From positions 40,066,377 through 40,130,376 of the forward strand of contig OZ034970.1 in the NCBI GenBank assembly GCA_964030785.1: DNA of 64,000 bases, written 5' to 3'. The position numbers and the translations under genes were made by a program. Shown piece by piece: positions 13,912 to 22,301 of this stretch. The notes under the pieces were generated by a model that saw only the letters and a list, made by a program, of their open reading frames with translations, made no database searches and was not told the DNA's origin. This stretch comes from Siderastrea siderea (Eukaryota; Cnidaria; Anthozoa; Scleractinia; Rhizangiidae). Each line of letters begins with the position of its first letter. The first letter of the stretch is position 1.

Positions 13912-16900
13912 TTTGTCTCTGCTGGAGATCAACATTCAGAGCTCCAGAATACAAATTCAAGACTGAGTATGGCTACAACTTTTAAAACTGAGAATTCATG
14001 CCTTAGATTATCATGTGTCACATGTACCAATCTCATTCCAAGAGCCCCCTTCTCTACTGGTCAGTAATATGATGGAGCAAGCACTCTGGGAATGTGACTA
14101 AATTACGATTCCAAAACTATCGGTATGCTAGTACACCATCTGGTGCTTAACCCTTTCGCTCTCAGAGTCAGAAATGGCGACATTAAGGTGGGTCTAACTC
14201 TTGACTCTGTGGACAAAATCTGATGGTGTGACTATTGAAATGAAACCTTGTCAGCAGTACTTTTACATGGCACTATTTATATTTAGTTAGTCTACAAAAT
14301 GAAATTTGGGATTTGTCTTGAATTTTGATTATAGGCACTCTTTGGAGCGAAAGGGTTAAACTCTGATGTAAAGGTACCAATAATTGGTACAGTGTGTTGC
14401 CCAGTTTTCGTACATTTTAGTTTGTGATCGCTATATCTTTTCGTCTGTGAGACGAAAATTTCTGAAATTTCTTTTAAAGATAGCCCATTTACTTACCTTT
14501 AATATATAAAACGATTGGCCGCTTGATCGACGTATGTTCAAAATTATGCTATTTTTCCCAAAACTCCTAAGTTGCCCAGTCTTCGTACACCTGGCCCAGT
14601 TGTCGTACATCGACAAAACAACATTTCTCCACGAAAACGCTCGACGCAAACTGATGTGTCAGCCACCCTGCTGAGTGCTTATCGTGTTTTCTCTTCGATT
14701 TGTGAATAAATATCAGCTTAGCGACCAATGTTTGGTGTACAAAGCAAATGGTTATTCGGGGGGTGGATGTTTAATCGATCCTGCAGTGTTGATTTTTTGT
14801 CCCTCACTTTTGGGCGGCTTTTCTTACGCTCAATCCACTGTCTCGTACTTCATTTACTGCCTTGGTAAAGGTAGTTGACAGGTTACTATTCTGCATATTA
14901 CAAGGCCAGTATAAGATTCGACGTTTTCCTTCCGTTTCCGCTTACGCCTTTAGAATAGCAAACGCTTTACTTCCGTTTCCGCTCACGCTTGCTTTTCTTA
15001 CCTACTTTTGTAAATATTTATTAGAATCGCAACGGAGTGAAAAAAATCGGTAAAACTGGTAAACTAACGATATTTCAAGGTGTATGTCAACATTCTATGC
15101 ATAGACATCTACCTCAGTTAATTATTTGACGATTTAGATTGTTTGTGTGGGATTAAGTTTATTAAATATTCGTGACCTTTGCATGACCTGGATGTAAAGT
15201 GTCGCTGTTATACCACAACAAATACATGTAGTGTATCGTACTTTTCAAGGATTGTTGTGTAATCTTTGCTGCACTTGCGACTTATTAGTTTTTGAACAGT
15301 AAAGTTTAAAATTCAGTTCTTTAACTTATTTTAAAATAGGTTTTTAGAAAGGCGCAGCTAAGTGTACGAAAACTGGCACAGTAAGTCGAAATGTATGCGA
15401 AGATTCTCACCGCTAAAATTCAGGAGCAGTTAAATTTAAGCTGGAGTTGAAAGTTTTTCCATTCACTTTCATCTTTTATCTATCATCTGCCCAAAACTCA
15501 TGAAGTTCCTTGCAAAATTACCAACAAAATGGGCTATTTGTTCATCTACAATACCTTTACTGTGCAGTGAAAAGTGCAAATATTAGCCGCTAAACTTTTA
15601 CTCAACTCGAAAGAAATTGTCCGCACTGACCTGCTTCTTCGTCAAAAAGCCCGGCAAAACCAGCAATTTATAGCTGAAATGTTCCTTTTACTTTTGGAAT
15701 TCTTCGGTTGACGAAGATTTAAATGACCGACGAAAATAATCAAATAAAGTTCTTTTTGTACGAAAACTGGGCCCGTACGAAAACTGGGCAACATACTGTA
15801 CTTCAAGGAAGTTACTGACAGAAGACTTCCTATCACAAAAAAATTATTTTAATAACACTGCAGTCATGTGTGTGTACTTTTTCAAGGGTAAACACTGCAG
15901 TACAAAGATACCCATTTGATTTATTAATAGACTTCAAGCAAATACAATCATCTGCAATGAGAATGTCATAAACAAAAAGCTCTAATGAGTCAAAGAATGG
16001 CAACGTGAAATGGCCAATTTTGAGGTTCTAAGGAGGATGTGAGCAACAATAATGAACTTTTTCTTTTGTTTGAACTTGAACTCTGTTCTTACATATTTAC
16101 AGATCTCTGGATAGTTTGGTCACATATTAAATACAAAATGAATGAGTTAGAAAATTTATGACAGGATTAAATCAAACTACACATAATTAAATTAGTACAA
16201 GAATACAAATTTAACTTCCCAATGAAGTGACATTTTCATTGGTGTTATCATCATGGTTGCCTAAAGTCCCTGACATTCAAATAATATTTATCATGTAAAA
16301 GACAGGTGTACACATACAATGCATCTCAACTGGTGATTTCTGGAAACCTTTTTCAAGTGGCTGACTATTCTGTGAAGATTTACACATAAATTTAACAGTC
16401 TAGTAACTGCACCTGTAAACCTTTACTATGTTAAAGTAATCAATGCAAAGAATGCTTCAAACAAAAGAACAATTTGATTTCATGATTTTTGTTGTAAATG
16501 TTCTCTATGTGGTTTCCATATGCAATGATTTCTTGTGTTTACTAGAACGATACTAAGACCACATAATGGCCAACACAGGTACACTTTGCTAGCTTCATGA
16601 ATTTTTCCATATAAATAATTCTGGCTTCCAGTTTTAGGTTCTGTTTACATGTAAAGACAAGCTGAGATAAGATAAATTTTTGGTTTTGTTTTTTGGGTTA
16701 TATGGTTTTATCCTGGGATGCCCAAAAATAGTTTCACCCCAGGATAAAATACGTTCAGGTTCAGAAAAAGCTTGTATTTTATGTCTGGGATAAAAAATCG
16801 TGCTTGTGCTTAAAACAAGGATGAACTCATTTCTCTAAGTTATCATGCAAACAGCGAGAATAAAATGACTGTGCAATGTGACCAGTATGAAACTCCTCTG

Positions 16901-17964
16901 CTGAGGAAACTAAGCCGGGGATAAATAACTCTAGTAGACAGTCCTTACTTGTGGGCAGAATTCAACAAGATTCCATCCACAATGTTCATAGCACGTACAA
17001 TGCCCACTACTCAGCATGTTTAAAGACAGACTTGCATTAGTTTGTAATCTCAGTATGATCTGGGTTTAAAGAATTCCAATATTTGTCTACATTTTACTGA
17101 CAGAAATCGGTGCCTTAAAAACTTTAATAAAAGATGCCTCATAACAGGCAAATCGTAATCAAAATACAACTAATTTTTCAGTTTTCTTAATGGATACTAA
17201 TGCTCTAAACTTCAAATAAAACGTTATACAGGAAATTGTACCAGAACTATAAAAAAATAAAAACTGTCTGAGTCTTGAGATAATAGAAAACTTGTCATTA
17301 TTACAATGCAATAAATGAAAAAAAGGAAACACTGGCCCCAAATTTTAGGTCAAACGTCAGTCACCTGTTTTAGATGGTCACAATACAACCAAATTTAGTT
17401 CAACGTACATGAATCTACAATCATGGAAAAAATTATGAGCCCACGCCAATTCGACACCAAACATGATTTTTTTCGAGTAAGTTTTATATAGCGAGAAAAA
17501 ATGACTAATCAAAAGAAGTCAAGATTAAGAAGTTATCTAGTGACATAAAATGAGTGTTTGACTTGATATTGAATTGATTCACACAAAGAGTCAGCAAAGC
17601 TAACAAGGGACCACAACATCAAACAAGAAGACATGATATCGACTGTGATATAGCCATACGACTTTCACGTGCTTGAAAAGTATTTGGCAATTTACAACGT
17701 GAATTTCGTTTCACTTTCGAACGCTCTAAGCGATAACTTTGTAGTAAGATAATGGATTACTCATCGCCTTAAAACGAAATAAAATAAAATATGGGAAAGT
17801 TTAAAAGCGATGTGAATTTCTTACCTCTCAAAACACCGGTCTATATTATCCGACATCAGTAGTAACATACACAATTGCTCCAAAGCTATTAGCTGCATGT
17901 CTCGTTCGTCCCCTTGCCCCATACTTAGCCATTCCAACAGTGTATCAGGATCGACGTCCACCAT
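806..17964 (-). CDS. HECTD1: HECTD1, E3 ubiquitin-protein ligase (5' part, 17 exons; 3' end beyond window)
   Basis: HECTD1 is a large HECT-type ubiquitin ligase that passes ubiquitin from an E2 through a catalytic cysteine to substrates. Seventeen exons on the minus strand join in a consistent phase to 3,476 nt, about 1,158 residues; the human protein has about 2,610. Each has AG acceptor and GT donor dinucleotides. The start at 17964 matches the family N-terminus (human [13 protein letters not shown], here [13 protein letters not shown]). Order seen: N-terminal helical (ARM-like) region in residues 1-290, a conserved linker, ankyrin repeats at about 378-475, an acidic Glu/Lys-rich segment near 650, conserved blocks at 670-890, and the beginning of the Sad1/UNC-like region (exon 17 ends at the equivalent of human ...NDDK). 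The HECT domain is not in the window. Exons: 17825-17964, 13526-13760, 12669-12896, 11955-12209, 10927-11197, 10324-10403, 10083-10181, 9498-9621, 8748-9085, 7352-7549, 6119-6344, 5237-5715, 4715-4861, 3884-4008, 3404-3515, 2039-2173, 806-1089. Family assignment is near certain; exon edges are read by eye. Confidence 0.95.
1152..1436. mobile_element. Foldback MITE, same family as 312-604, copy 2
   Basis: Same family and structure: begins TAGCCTGAGAAAACAGC and ends GCTGTTTTCCCAGGCTA. Flanking 8-mers are GGCTAATT at 1144-1151 and 1437-1444. It lies in the intron between HECTD1 exons 16 and 17. Confidence 0.88.
1680..1920. repeat. 241-bp palindrome of two tRNA-SINE-like 3' halves
   Basis: The arms are almost exact inverted repeats around the centre TTTGACAGCTGTCAAA (about 1792-1807). 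Each arm carries a tRNA B box, GGTTCGATTCC, at 1836-1846 (plus) and 54-64 bases into the 1700s on the minus strand (1754-1764). The B box is followed by a short stem and AATTTTTTCAGG-like tail, as in tRNA-derived SINEs. No A box is present. Inference: two truncated SINE copies joined in inverted orientation and now behaving as one foldback unit. Confidence 0.75.
2039..2173 (-). CDS. HECTD1: HECTD1 coding exon 16 (residues 1020-1064)
   Basis: 45 codons: [45 protein letters not shown]. Nearly identical to the human block. Acceptor CCCAG, donor GTACG. Confidence 0.94.
2383..2420. repeat. Short (GTGAAA)n tandem repeat
   Basis: About six imperfect units of AGTGAA in the intron between HECTD1 exons 15 and 16. 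Simple sequence only. Confidence 0.7.
3404..3515 (-). CDS. HECTD1: HECTD1 coding exon 15 (residues 982-1019)
   Basis: Completes the split Lys codon, then reads [20 protein letters not shown] and [17 protein letters not shown], matching human [20 protein letters not shown]. Acceptor TTGCAG, donor GTGTG. Confidence 0.87.
3884..4008 (-). CDS. HECTD1: HECTD1 coding exon 14 (residues 941-981)
   Basis: Begins [19 protein letters not shown] and continues [18 protein letters not shown], matching human LVERINVFKTAFSE. Ends with two bases of a Lys codon; donor GTATGT. Confidence 0.88.
4390..4592. mobile_element. MITE with TTAACCCTTTAAGCCCC ends
   Basis: Ends are inverted: TTTTAACCCTTTAAGCCCC at the left and GGGGCTTAAAGGGTTAAAA at the right, 203 bp. 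A C11-12 tract lies inside. A second copy is at 22093-22301. It is in the intron between HECTD1 exons 13 and 14. Confidence 0.8.
4715..4861 (-). CDS. HECTD1: HECTD1 coding exon 13 (residues 892-940)
   Basis: 49 codons read [47 protein letters not shown], collinear with human WRDLMKTALENLIVLLKDE onward. Acceptor GGCAG, donor GTGAAA. Confidence 0.88.
5237..5715 (-). CDS. HECTD1: HECTD1 coding exon 12 (residues 732-891)
   Basis: The longest exon here (479 nt). It encodes [35 protein letters not shown] and [19 protein letters not shown], then a basic KRGKRFVSK segment and [17 protein letters not shown]. Acceptor CCAG, donor GTATGT. Confidence 0.94.
6119..6344 (-). CDS. HECTD1: HECTD1 coding exon 11 (residues 657-731)
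   Basis: Contains [19 protein letters not shown] and [19 protein letters not shown] then [14 protein letters not shown], among the most conserved stretches of the family. Acceptor GCAG, donor GTAAG, phase 1 at the 3' end. Confidence 0.94.
6779..7027. mobile_element. MITE with GTGATTTTTTGCTTGC ends
   Basis: About 249 bp. The left end GTGATTTTTTGCTTGCGATGG is mirrored by CCATTGCAAGCAAAAAATCAC at the right, with A/T runs inside both arms. It is intronic in HECTD1. Target duplication not clear. Confidence 0.75.
7352..7549 (-). CDS. HECTD1: HECTD1 coding exon 10 (residues 591-656)
   Basis: Begins [19 protein letters not shown], contains [15 protein letters not shown], and ends in a Glu/Lys-rich acidic segment. 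66 codons, phase 0. Confidence 0.92.
7875..8510. mobile_element. Long-armed foldback element (~640 bp)
   Basis: The stretch from about 7875 to 8040 reappears as its reverse complement at about 8340-8510. Matching anchors include CATTAATTGGGAA-like sequence, GATTGCATCA, AAATTCCACTTT and TTCCAACNGTAG. Arms are at least 150 bp at moderate divergence, so exact ends are uncertain. It is intronic in HECTD1 and has no coding capacity. Confidence 0.75.
8748..9085 (-). CDS. HECTD1: HECTD1 coding exon 9 (residues 478-590)
   Basis: Begins GEWMVPV, followed by a Ser/Ala/Gln and Lys/Glu-rich low-complexity linker, then [18 protein letters not shown] and [17 protein letters not shown], ending LDHE. Donor GTGAGT. 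Confidence 0.92.
9498..9621 (-). CDS. HECTD1: HECTD1 coding exon 8 (ankyrin region)
   Basis: Encodes [19 protein letters not shown], then [19 protein letters not shown]. Compared with the human RERGHSEVV it has a small insertion (NDE). Acceptor TTTTCAG, donor GTACA; it ends with one base of a Gly codon. Confidence 0.92.
10083..10181 (-). CDS. HECTD1: HECTD1 coding exon 7 (ankyrin region)
   Basis: 33 codons encoding [33 protein letters not shown], a canonical ankyrin repeat continuing exon 6. Acceptor TTAG, donor GTGAG. It is too short to stand out as an open reading frame on its own. Confidence 0.92.
10324..10403 (-). CDS. HECTD1: HECTD1 coding exon 6 (ankyrin region)
   Basis: Short 80-nt exon encoding [19 protein letters not shown] and AFGTLEMV, the start of the ankyrin block. 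The 5' split Gly codon is completed by GG after the TAG acceptor; donor GTAGG. Confidence 0.92.
10927..11197 (-). CDS. HECTD1: HECTD1 coding exon 5 (residues 287-376)
   Basis: Encodes [38 protein letters not shown], then [18 protein letters not shown], which leads into the ankyrin repeats. It ends with one base of a Gly codon; donor GTGAG. Confidence 0.93.
11955..12209 (-). CDS. HECTD1: HECTD1 coding exon 4 (residues 202-286)
   Basis: Begins [16 protein letters not shown] and includes a Ser/Ala-rich linker and [20 protein letters not shown]. It is 85 codons, phase 0. The acceptor is AAAG and the donor GTATGT. Confidence 0.92.
12669..12896 (-). CDS. HECTD1: HECTD1 coding exon 3 (residues 126-201)
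   Basis: Begins [17 protein letters not shown], runs through HKDTLHSAM and [11 protein letters not shown], and ends LLKHEDPY. It is 76 whole codons, phase 0 at both ends, with acceptor TCAG and donor GTAAGT. Confidence 0.93.
13526..13760 (-). CDS. HECTD1: HECTD1 coding exon 2 (residues 47-125)
   Basis: Encodes the block [17 protein letters not shown] through [17 protein letters not shown] to LGEQCVKV, close to human HECTD1. The acceptor is ATAG before 13760 and the donor GTAAG after 13526. The intron upstream (13761-17824) is the longest seen in this gene, about 4.1 kb. Confidence 0.93.
13829..13911. repeat. (AAT)n microsatellite
   Basis: About 27 uninterrupted AAT/ATA trinucleotides, in the intron just upstream of HECTD1 exon 2. 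It makes artefactual poly-Ile and poly-Tyr frames. Confidence 0.98.
14147..14359. mobile_element. MITE with TTAACCCTTTCGCTC ends
   Basis: 213 bp with inverted ends TTAACCCTTTCGCTC and GGAGCGAAAGGGTTAA. The first eight bases resemble the 4390-4592 family; the rest does not, so it is a separate or distantly related family. Confidence 0.75.
14390..15798. mobile_element. Tc1/mariner-like non-autonomous element (1.4 kb)
   Basis: Flanked by TA (14388-14389 and 15799-15800), with inverted ends CAGTGTGTTGCCCAGTTTT and its complement finishing ACTG. The end motif CCCAGTTTTCGTACA recurs inside at about 14573-14610 and 15360-15380 and is doubled at the right end. No transposase frame was recognised. 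It lies in HECTD1 intron 1. Confidence 0.8.
15799..17824. other. HECTD1: Rest of HECTD1 intron 1
   Basis: No gene seen. Near 16,695-16,800 there are three related copies of a TTATCCTGGGAT-like motif in both orientations. Otherwise ordinary AT-rich intron. Confidence 0.7.
17825..17964 (-). CDS. HECTD1: HECTD1 coding exon 1 (residues 1-46)
   Basis: Holds the start codon (17962-17964) and the conserved N-terminus DPDTLLEWL, then [19 protein letters not shown]. The donor GTAAG follows at 17824. It ends with two bases of a codon that exon 2 completes as Ser. The open frame continues upstream to 18081, but only the stretch from this Met resembles the family. Confidence 0.93.
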
Positions 17965-18556
17965 TTTTGCAAAGAAAGAGCGTCTATATTCGAAAAACCG
18001 CAAGAAAAGTAAAGACGATTTTTCGACAAATGTAAGTTTCCGATGAAATTGTGGACACAAATCAGACCGGACAAAGTTCACCTTCTGGTACAGTGTGTTT
18101 TCTTGCCTTCCCAGCTGCTGCCCGTAAATAGCTCTACGTGATCCAGTGCTAATATATGTAATCTGCGTCGATGAAAAGCAGAAATAACCGAGATTAAACG
18201 TCTATACTGTGCGTCACGGAAACAAGTCCTTTCCACAGGGAGTCTCTGGCGCCCTCGTGTTTCCTTTACACCAGGCTGGACTTTCCCTTAATTAGCTATC
18301 ATAACGTGTGGTATTTTCTACAACTGGACCTTCCACCACACAAGAGGACACCATTTTTTTTTTCAGTTTCACTTATGATCGAAACAAATGGTGATTTACG
18401 GCCCACACAACTGTTCTAAATCTCTTTTCCTTTTCGTTTCTAGTAATGTCACATACTTGCGGGCAAACAAAGCCTCTTTTGGGTGTCTAAGCACGTGAGG
18501 GGATTGGGACTTAGTAGTCCCATGCTTCCTCCGCCTTCTGCAAAACAGGCTGTAAA
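17965..18556. promoter_or_regulatory. Divergent HECTD1 / Siva-like promoter region
   Basis: 592 bp separate the two divergent start codons, so both 5'UTRs and both promoters must fit here unless upstream exons exist. A palindromic E-box CACGTG is at 18492-18497. No clear TATA box was seen on either side. Shared regulation is inferred from geometry only. Confidence 0.55.
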
Positions 18557-18725
18557 ATGGAGCCGATCTTGGAGTGCAGAACACCTCCAGCATCGCCAGA
18601 GCTAAGTCGTCTTGTTACAAAGCGGAGGTGTCCGTTTGGAGAGTCTCCGCAACAGCCAAAAGTTCCTGCAACTGAAGCTGTCATGGCGCTCAACGAGAGC
18701 TGCACAGTTGATCAGAGTTCTAGCG
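18557..18725 (+). CDS. SIVA1: Siva-like exon 1 (residues 1-56)
   Basis: Starts MEPILECRTPPASPELSRL and includes the family-like KRRCPF. Donor GTAGGT at 18726. The frame would run past the donor for a few codons, which I treat as intron. Confidence 0.72.
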
Positions 18726-21700
18726 GTAGGTCTTGTGAAAACTGTACCTGCAAGTGGATCTAGAGTTAGAAGAGAGACACGTTGCACTGAAATTTTTTAT
18801 CATTGATCATAACTGTAAATTCACCGAGCAAGAACCAGCCACCTAAACATCAACTCAGTTCAAAGTGCGCGCGCTAAGTGCATGTCAACTGCGCACGAAG
18901 CACGTTTTGTCACTTGTCATAAAGCAGTGTGGAGGCTTTTCGGAGAGGACGCTGGGAGCATGCCTCATGGATCTTAAATCAGGTCAAATCTCCCTATTTA
19001 GGGCGATTTGTATCCCGTACAGGCGTGTACTGGTTAGATATTGACCAGGGTCTGGAAGGGTATTTTCGGGATCCGGGATTTGACCAAAATACAGTGCGGG
19101 ATTCGGGAAAACGCAAAATATTTTGACGGGATTCGGGAATTGACTACATCCCGGGAAGCGGGATTGAAAAGAATTTGAGCACGGGACGCGGGAATTCTTG
19201 CCCGATTGTTGGGAATCCGGGAAATTTTCACCGCCTAGATGAACACAATGACCGCGAAAGCGAATCAAACAGGCGAGTGCTAACTGGCAAGTCTCTCCTG
19301 TTGAAAAACAAAAACAAACAACTGTCAAGTGTGACTAGTTAATAGTTATCTAATTGAAACTGTCAAGTAATCCTCAAATAAAACAGAGGGTATTTTGTTA
19401 CAAGCAGATGCCTGGAGAGTGAACGTGTCGCACGTGGTTTATTTAATACTCGATAAATTCTAATATCGCTCTTGCTCTTCGCTCGTTTACTTTTATTATA
19501 ATCGAGAGGTTCCACCAGGATCGTTTTACCGCTTGATATGGCAAGCAATGATGCCAGCTCTGCTTCAATGGAGAGCACAGTCAGAGTTTTGGTGTCATTC
19601 TTCCTGGCCACAGACGAAACTTCTAGCGCCAGAAGTACGGGGGCGACGCACAAAGAAAAGTTTAATGTTCCGCTCAGCGAGGATCACAAGGATCTTTTTA
19701 TATTTCAAAAGTATTTGAAAACTTTTACCGGACTAGATGACATCGCAAGAAGTAAAGGCCTCGGGGAAAACCCTGAGGTCACGATTGCCAGAGTCAAAAA
19801 GGCATCATCAGGCAGTGGCGTCGAAACTTTCTCCTGTGCGCACGCGTACAGGAAGACCCATCACGCTTTCATATCGGGCTCTTTCATCGTACTAAGGTAT
19901 GAAGAGCTAATTCCATTTTGCCCACAACACACGTAAAATCAAAGTAACAACCAAACGGGCAAATCTACATCTTAAATTCATTAGCTTATACAAAAATTAG
20001 TCCTTTTGTAAATGAATTTTTGCGGAAAGAAAAAACGGGATTCGGGAAAGCGACGACAAAGAGTGCGGGATTCGGGATTCGCTTGAAAGAGGAGCGGGAA
20101 TGCGGGATCAGGAGCCCCCCTTCCAGACCCTGATTGACTCCTAAACGTCAACATGTAAATTCTCTAGGGAGATCTTTCATCTTGCTTGTTCGTTTCACTG
20201 CTCTGATGGTGACTTTGCAATAAAGCACAAATATTAGCAAACTTTTCATTTTCCTTTTTTGCATTGTTGAAATCTAAATGTTAGATTTAAGATGCATGTT
20301 TTCGGTTTAGTTTTCGTCATTTATTTTGTTAGGAAATGGAAAAATCATCCATCTGGCTTACATTGATAGGTGCATTACATATTACATACCAAGGGGGGTA
20401 CTCCTACTCCCTTATATGGCCTTAACGGGGACGTGCGGCCCGATAGAATATGGTTTTCAGAGGGTTTTTCTTGAACAGGGTACTGATTTGATCAATTTTT
20501 GTCTTAAACAGGGTATCGTTACATGACCTTATGTATTCGTTAATGTACAGAACCCTCACAAAAAGTCAAATTTTTACCAGTTTGCCAATATAAATGTACA
20601 TCCAGGAGCCGCTGGTACAGCATATTGAAATAAGAAATGGTCTCTGACTAGTACATTCTAGCTCTAAGGAGGGTATAATGTTGGGTTATTTAATAAATAA
20701 ATGTCTTAGACAGGGCACAAAAAAATCTGAAATCTGTCTTAACAGGGTTAGCCTGCGAACACAGACATATTTCCGGCTGTCGTTTCGGCAGAGAGAAACG
20801 ACAGTCGGAAATACGTCTGTGTTCGCAGGCTATAACAGTGTAGCAAAATCAGAGATTTTTGTCATATAACAATTAGAGTGTTTGCTCTTCTTATAATATG
20901 ATGATTGTAGCAGCAAGTGACTGGGCAATTTCAAATTGCCTTTAACATCTCGTGAGATCTGGTGCACAGTGCAACCACTGCACATCCTTAGTTTTTGTGA
21001 TCAAATCCCACACCCTACCCACAAATGAATGTTAACAGACCAGACTGCAGCACCAACTTCATCCCAAGGGTACACCCCTATTCAAAACAGTAACAAAAGA
21101 AGAGCCTGACACCATACTGTAGGAGGTCATGTGTCTCCAGTCATACTGGAGATTTTAATTTATTTGCCATGGTAGAAGGCTTGCTATCGGCTATTGTCTA
21201 TTGGCTATGTGAGGGTCTTCTCTTGTCACCATTCTGAATAGGGAGAAGACTCTGGAGACGAAGTTGACTGCAGCACTGGAGACTATGCTAGTCTGTTACT
21301 CTATCCATGCACCACCATGGGTAGTGTGAGCTGTTTAACATTCCCTACTTACCATATTTTCTTGATTAAATGCTGGGCCCCGAATAAATGCTGGGTGTAA
21401 AAGAGGGAATTGTAAATAAGCCCCTCAGACGTTTATTTGTTGTATAATAAACTTAAGATTTAAGGACAAGATACACGTCTGCCAAGAAAAACAAATAATA
21501 ACACTTTCTTAAAAAATGGTGGACCAAAAAAAACTGCTTATCAAAGAAACGCTGGGCCCACCATGCCAGGTTTGAAATAAATGCCAGGGGTGTTTAATTG
21601 AGAAAATACGGTATTTTGTATGATGAGAGGATATGCATGCTATAGATACAGTTGTATATTTTGTGTCATTACAGATTGTGCATTTGAACTGCTAATGAAC

Positions 21701-22054
21701 AGCCAAAGAAACCAGAACAAAGATGTTGGGCAGCCTCTCCTTGATCCAACAGCAGCAACTTCTTTGTCTCTTTGTTGGGTGTGCAAACAACAAGGTGAAG
21801 CGATGCCATGTGCATTCTGCGAACAAAGTGTATGTGAAATGTGTGTACGTCAGTGCGACAGATGTTTTGGAGTGTTCTGTTCATTTTGCTCAACTATCAA
21901 CTACGATAACCACGAGGACCGTCCACTATGCCTAACATGCCATAATGAGGAATTGAAACTGCGAAGAAACAGAATGGTCAATACAGGGGCCATGCAGCAA
22001 CCAGGAGCCTGGACAAAAGTTGGTGTTGATGGTCATAGGCCGCTCACTGCCTAA
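18557..22054 (+). CDS. SIVA1: Siva-like apoptosis regulatory protein (2 exons)
   Basis: Exons 18557-18725 and 21675-22054 join in phase (G|AT gives Asp57) to 182 residues; human SIVA1 has 175. Siva is a small zinc-binding adaptor linked to TNF-receptor family death signalling and p53 responses. The C-terminal half has twelve cysteines in six CxxC pairs at 90/93, 102/105, 110/113, 117/120, 125/128 and 142/145, including CVRQCDRCFGVFCSFCSTI, which fits the Siva cysteine-rich domain. The N-terminus has KRRCPF at 22-27, like human KRSCPF at 3-8, but nothing resembling the vertebrate death-homology segment. A 37-residue Arg/Gln/Gly-containing tail follows the last Cys. The start has a good context (AAAATGG). 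It could be another small treble-clef protein, but Siva is the best fit. Confidence 0.78.
19046..20132. mobile_element. 1.1-kb TIR element in the Siva intron, carrying a short ORF
   Basis: Inverted ends CAGGGTCTGGAAGGG and CCCTTCCAGACCCTG, with ATTGAC directly on both sides (19040-19045, 20133-20138). The sub-terminal regions are packed with variants of CGGGATTCGGGAA (at least six near the left end, four near the right, in matching inverted sense). The CAGGG start suggests a hAT-related element, though only 6 bp of target duplication is seen. Confidence 0.75.
19538..19936 (+). CDS. 132-codon ORF inside the TIR element, unknown product
   Basis: Opens with ATG after a non-coding left end and encodes a mostly polar protein (residues include VPLSEDHKDLFIFQKYLK and NPEVTIARVKKASSGSG). 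I recognise no domain. The sequence AAGGTATGA near 19894 would be a plausible splice donor, so the true product may end at SFIVLR and continue in an exon now lost. It lies wholly between the element's repeat-rich ends, so it is probably element-borne or captured. Whether it is expressed is unknown. Confidence 0.4.
   Translation: MASNDASSASMESTVRVLVSFFLATDETSSARSTGATHKEKFNVPLSEDHKDLFIFQKYLKTFTGLDDIARSKGLGENPEVTIARVKKASSGSGVETFSCAHAYRKTHHAFISGSFIVLRYEELIPFCPQHT
20385..20870. repeat. Interspersed repeat with TCTTAAACAGGGTA units, copy 1
   Basis: Begins with a GGGGGGTACTCC-type end and CCTTATATGGC, then several degenerate units around GTCTTAAACAGGGT. A related copy in the same orientation is at 27570-27870. 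It is interrupted by a small hairpin element at 20749-20832. Confidence 0.7.
20749..20832. mobile_element. 84-bp hairpin MITE nested in the repeat
   Basis: Arms TAGCCTGCGAACACAGAC and complement enclose a short spacer. Flanks TAACAGGG (20740-20747) and TAACAGTG (20833-20840) look like an 8-bp duplication with one change. The TAGCCTG end is shared with the elements at 312 and 1152. Confidence 0.8.
21350..21613. mobile_element. MITE with TACCGTATTTTCT ends
   Basis: Left TACCATATTTTCTTGATTAA and right complement of TACCGTATTTTCTCAATTAA, 264 bp, with ATGCTGGG/ATGCCAGGG motifs next to each end. It lies about 60 bp upstream of Siva exon 2. Its TA boundary hints at a Tc1/mariner origin. Confidence 0.75.
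21675..22054 (+). CDS. SIVA1: Siva-like exon 2 (Cys-rich domain, stop)
   Basis: Acceptor CATTACAG ends at 21674. Encodes a Gln/Asn-rich linker, then all twelve zinc-ligand cysteines and the C-terminal tail; TAA at 22052-22054. Confidence 0.85.
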
Positions 22055-22092
22055 GATGAAAAACTTATCGAGCATCCATTGCTGGGCTTTTG

Positions 22093-22301
22093 TTAACCCT
22101 TTAAGCCCTGGCATCATTATACAAATTCTCCTTACTGGGCTCCATACATTTCATTAAGTGCTAGTTGGGAGAACTTGCTATCACATTGAGACAGTTCATC
22201 TTTTGTGATCATTTCCTTGAATCTCATGATCTGTTTGTATTATACTGTACTGACATGGTGAGAAGAAATTTGATGCTGATCACTGTTGGGGCTTAAAGGG
22301 T
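22093..22301. mobile_element. MITE with TTAACCCTTTAAGCCC ends, second copy
   Basis: Same family as 4390-4592: it shares the ends and the internal AGTTGGGAGAA and TTTGTGATCATTTCCTT-like blocks. Inserted about 40 bp past the Siva stop, so it may lie in that gene's 3'UTR. Confidence 0.8.

Noticed and set aside
13681..14067. Proteins with poly-Tyr or poly-Ile
   Set aside because: These frames are translations of the (AAT)n microsatellite next to HECTD1 exon 2.
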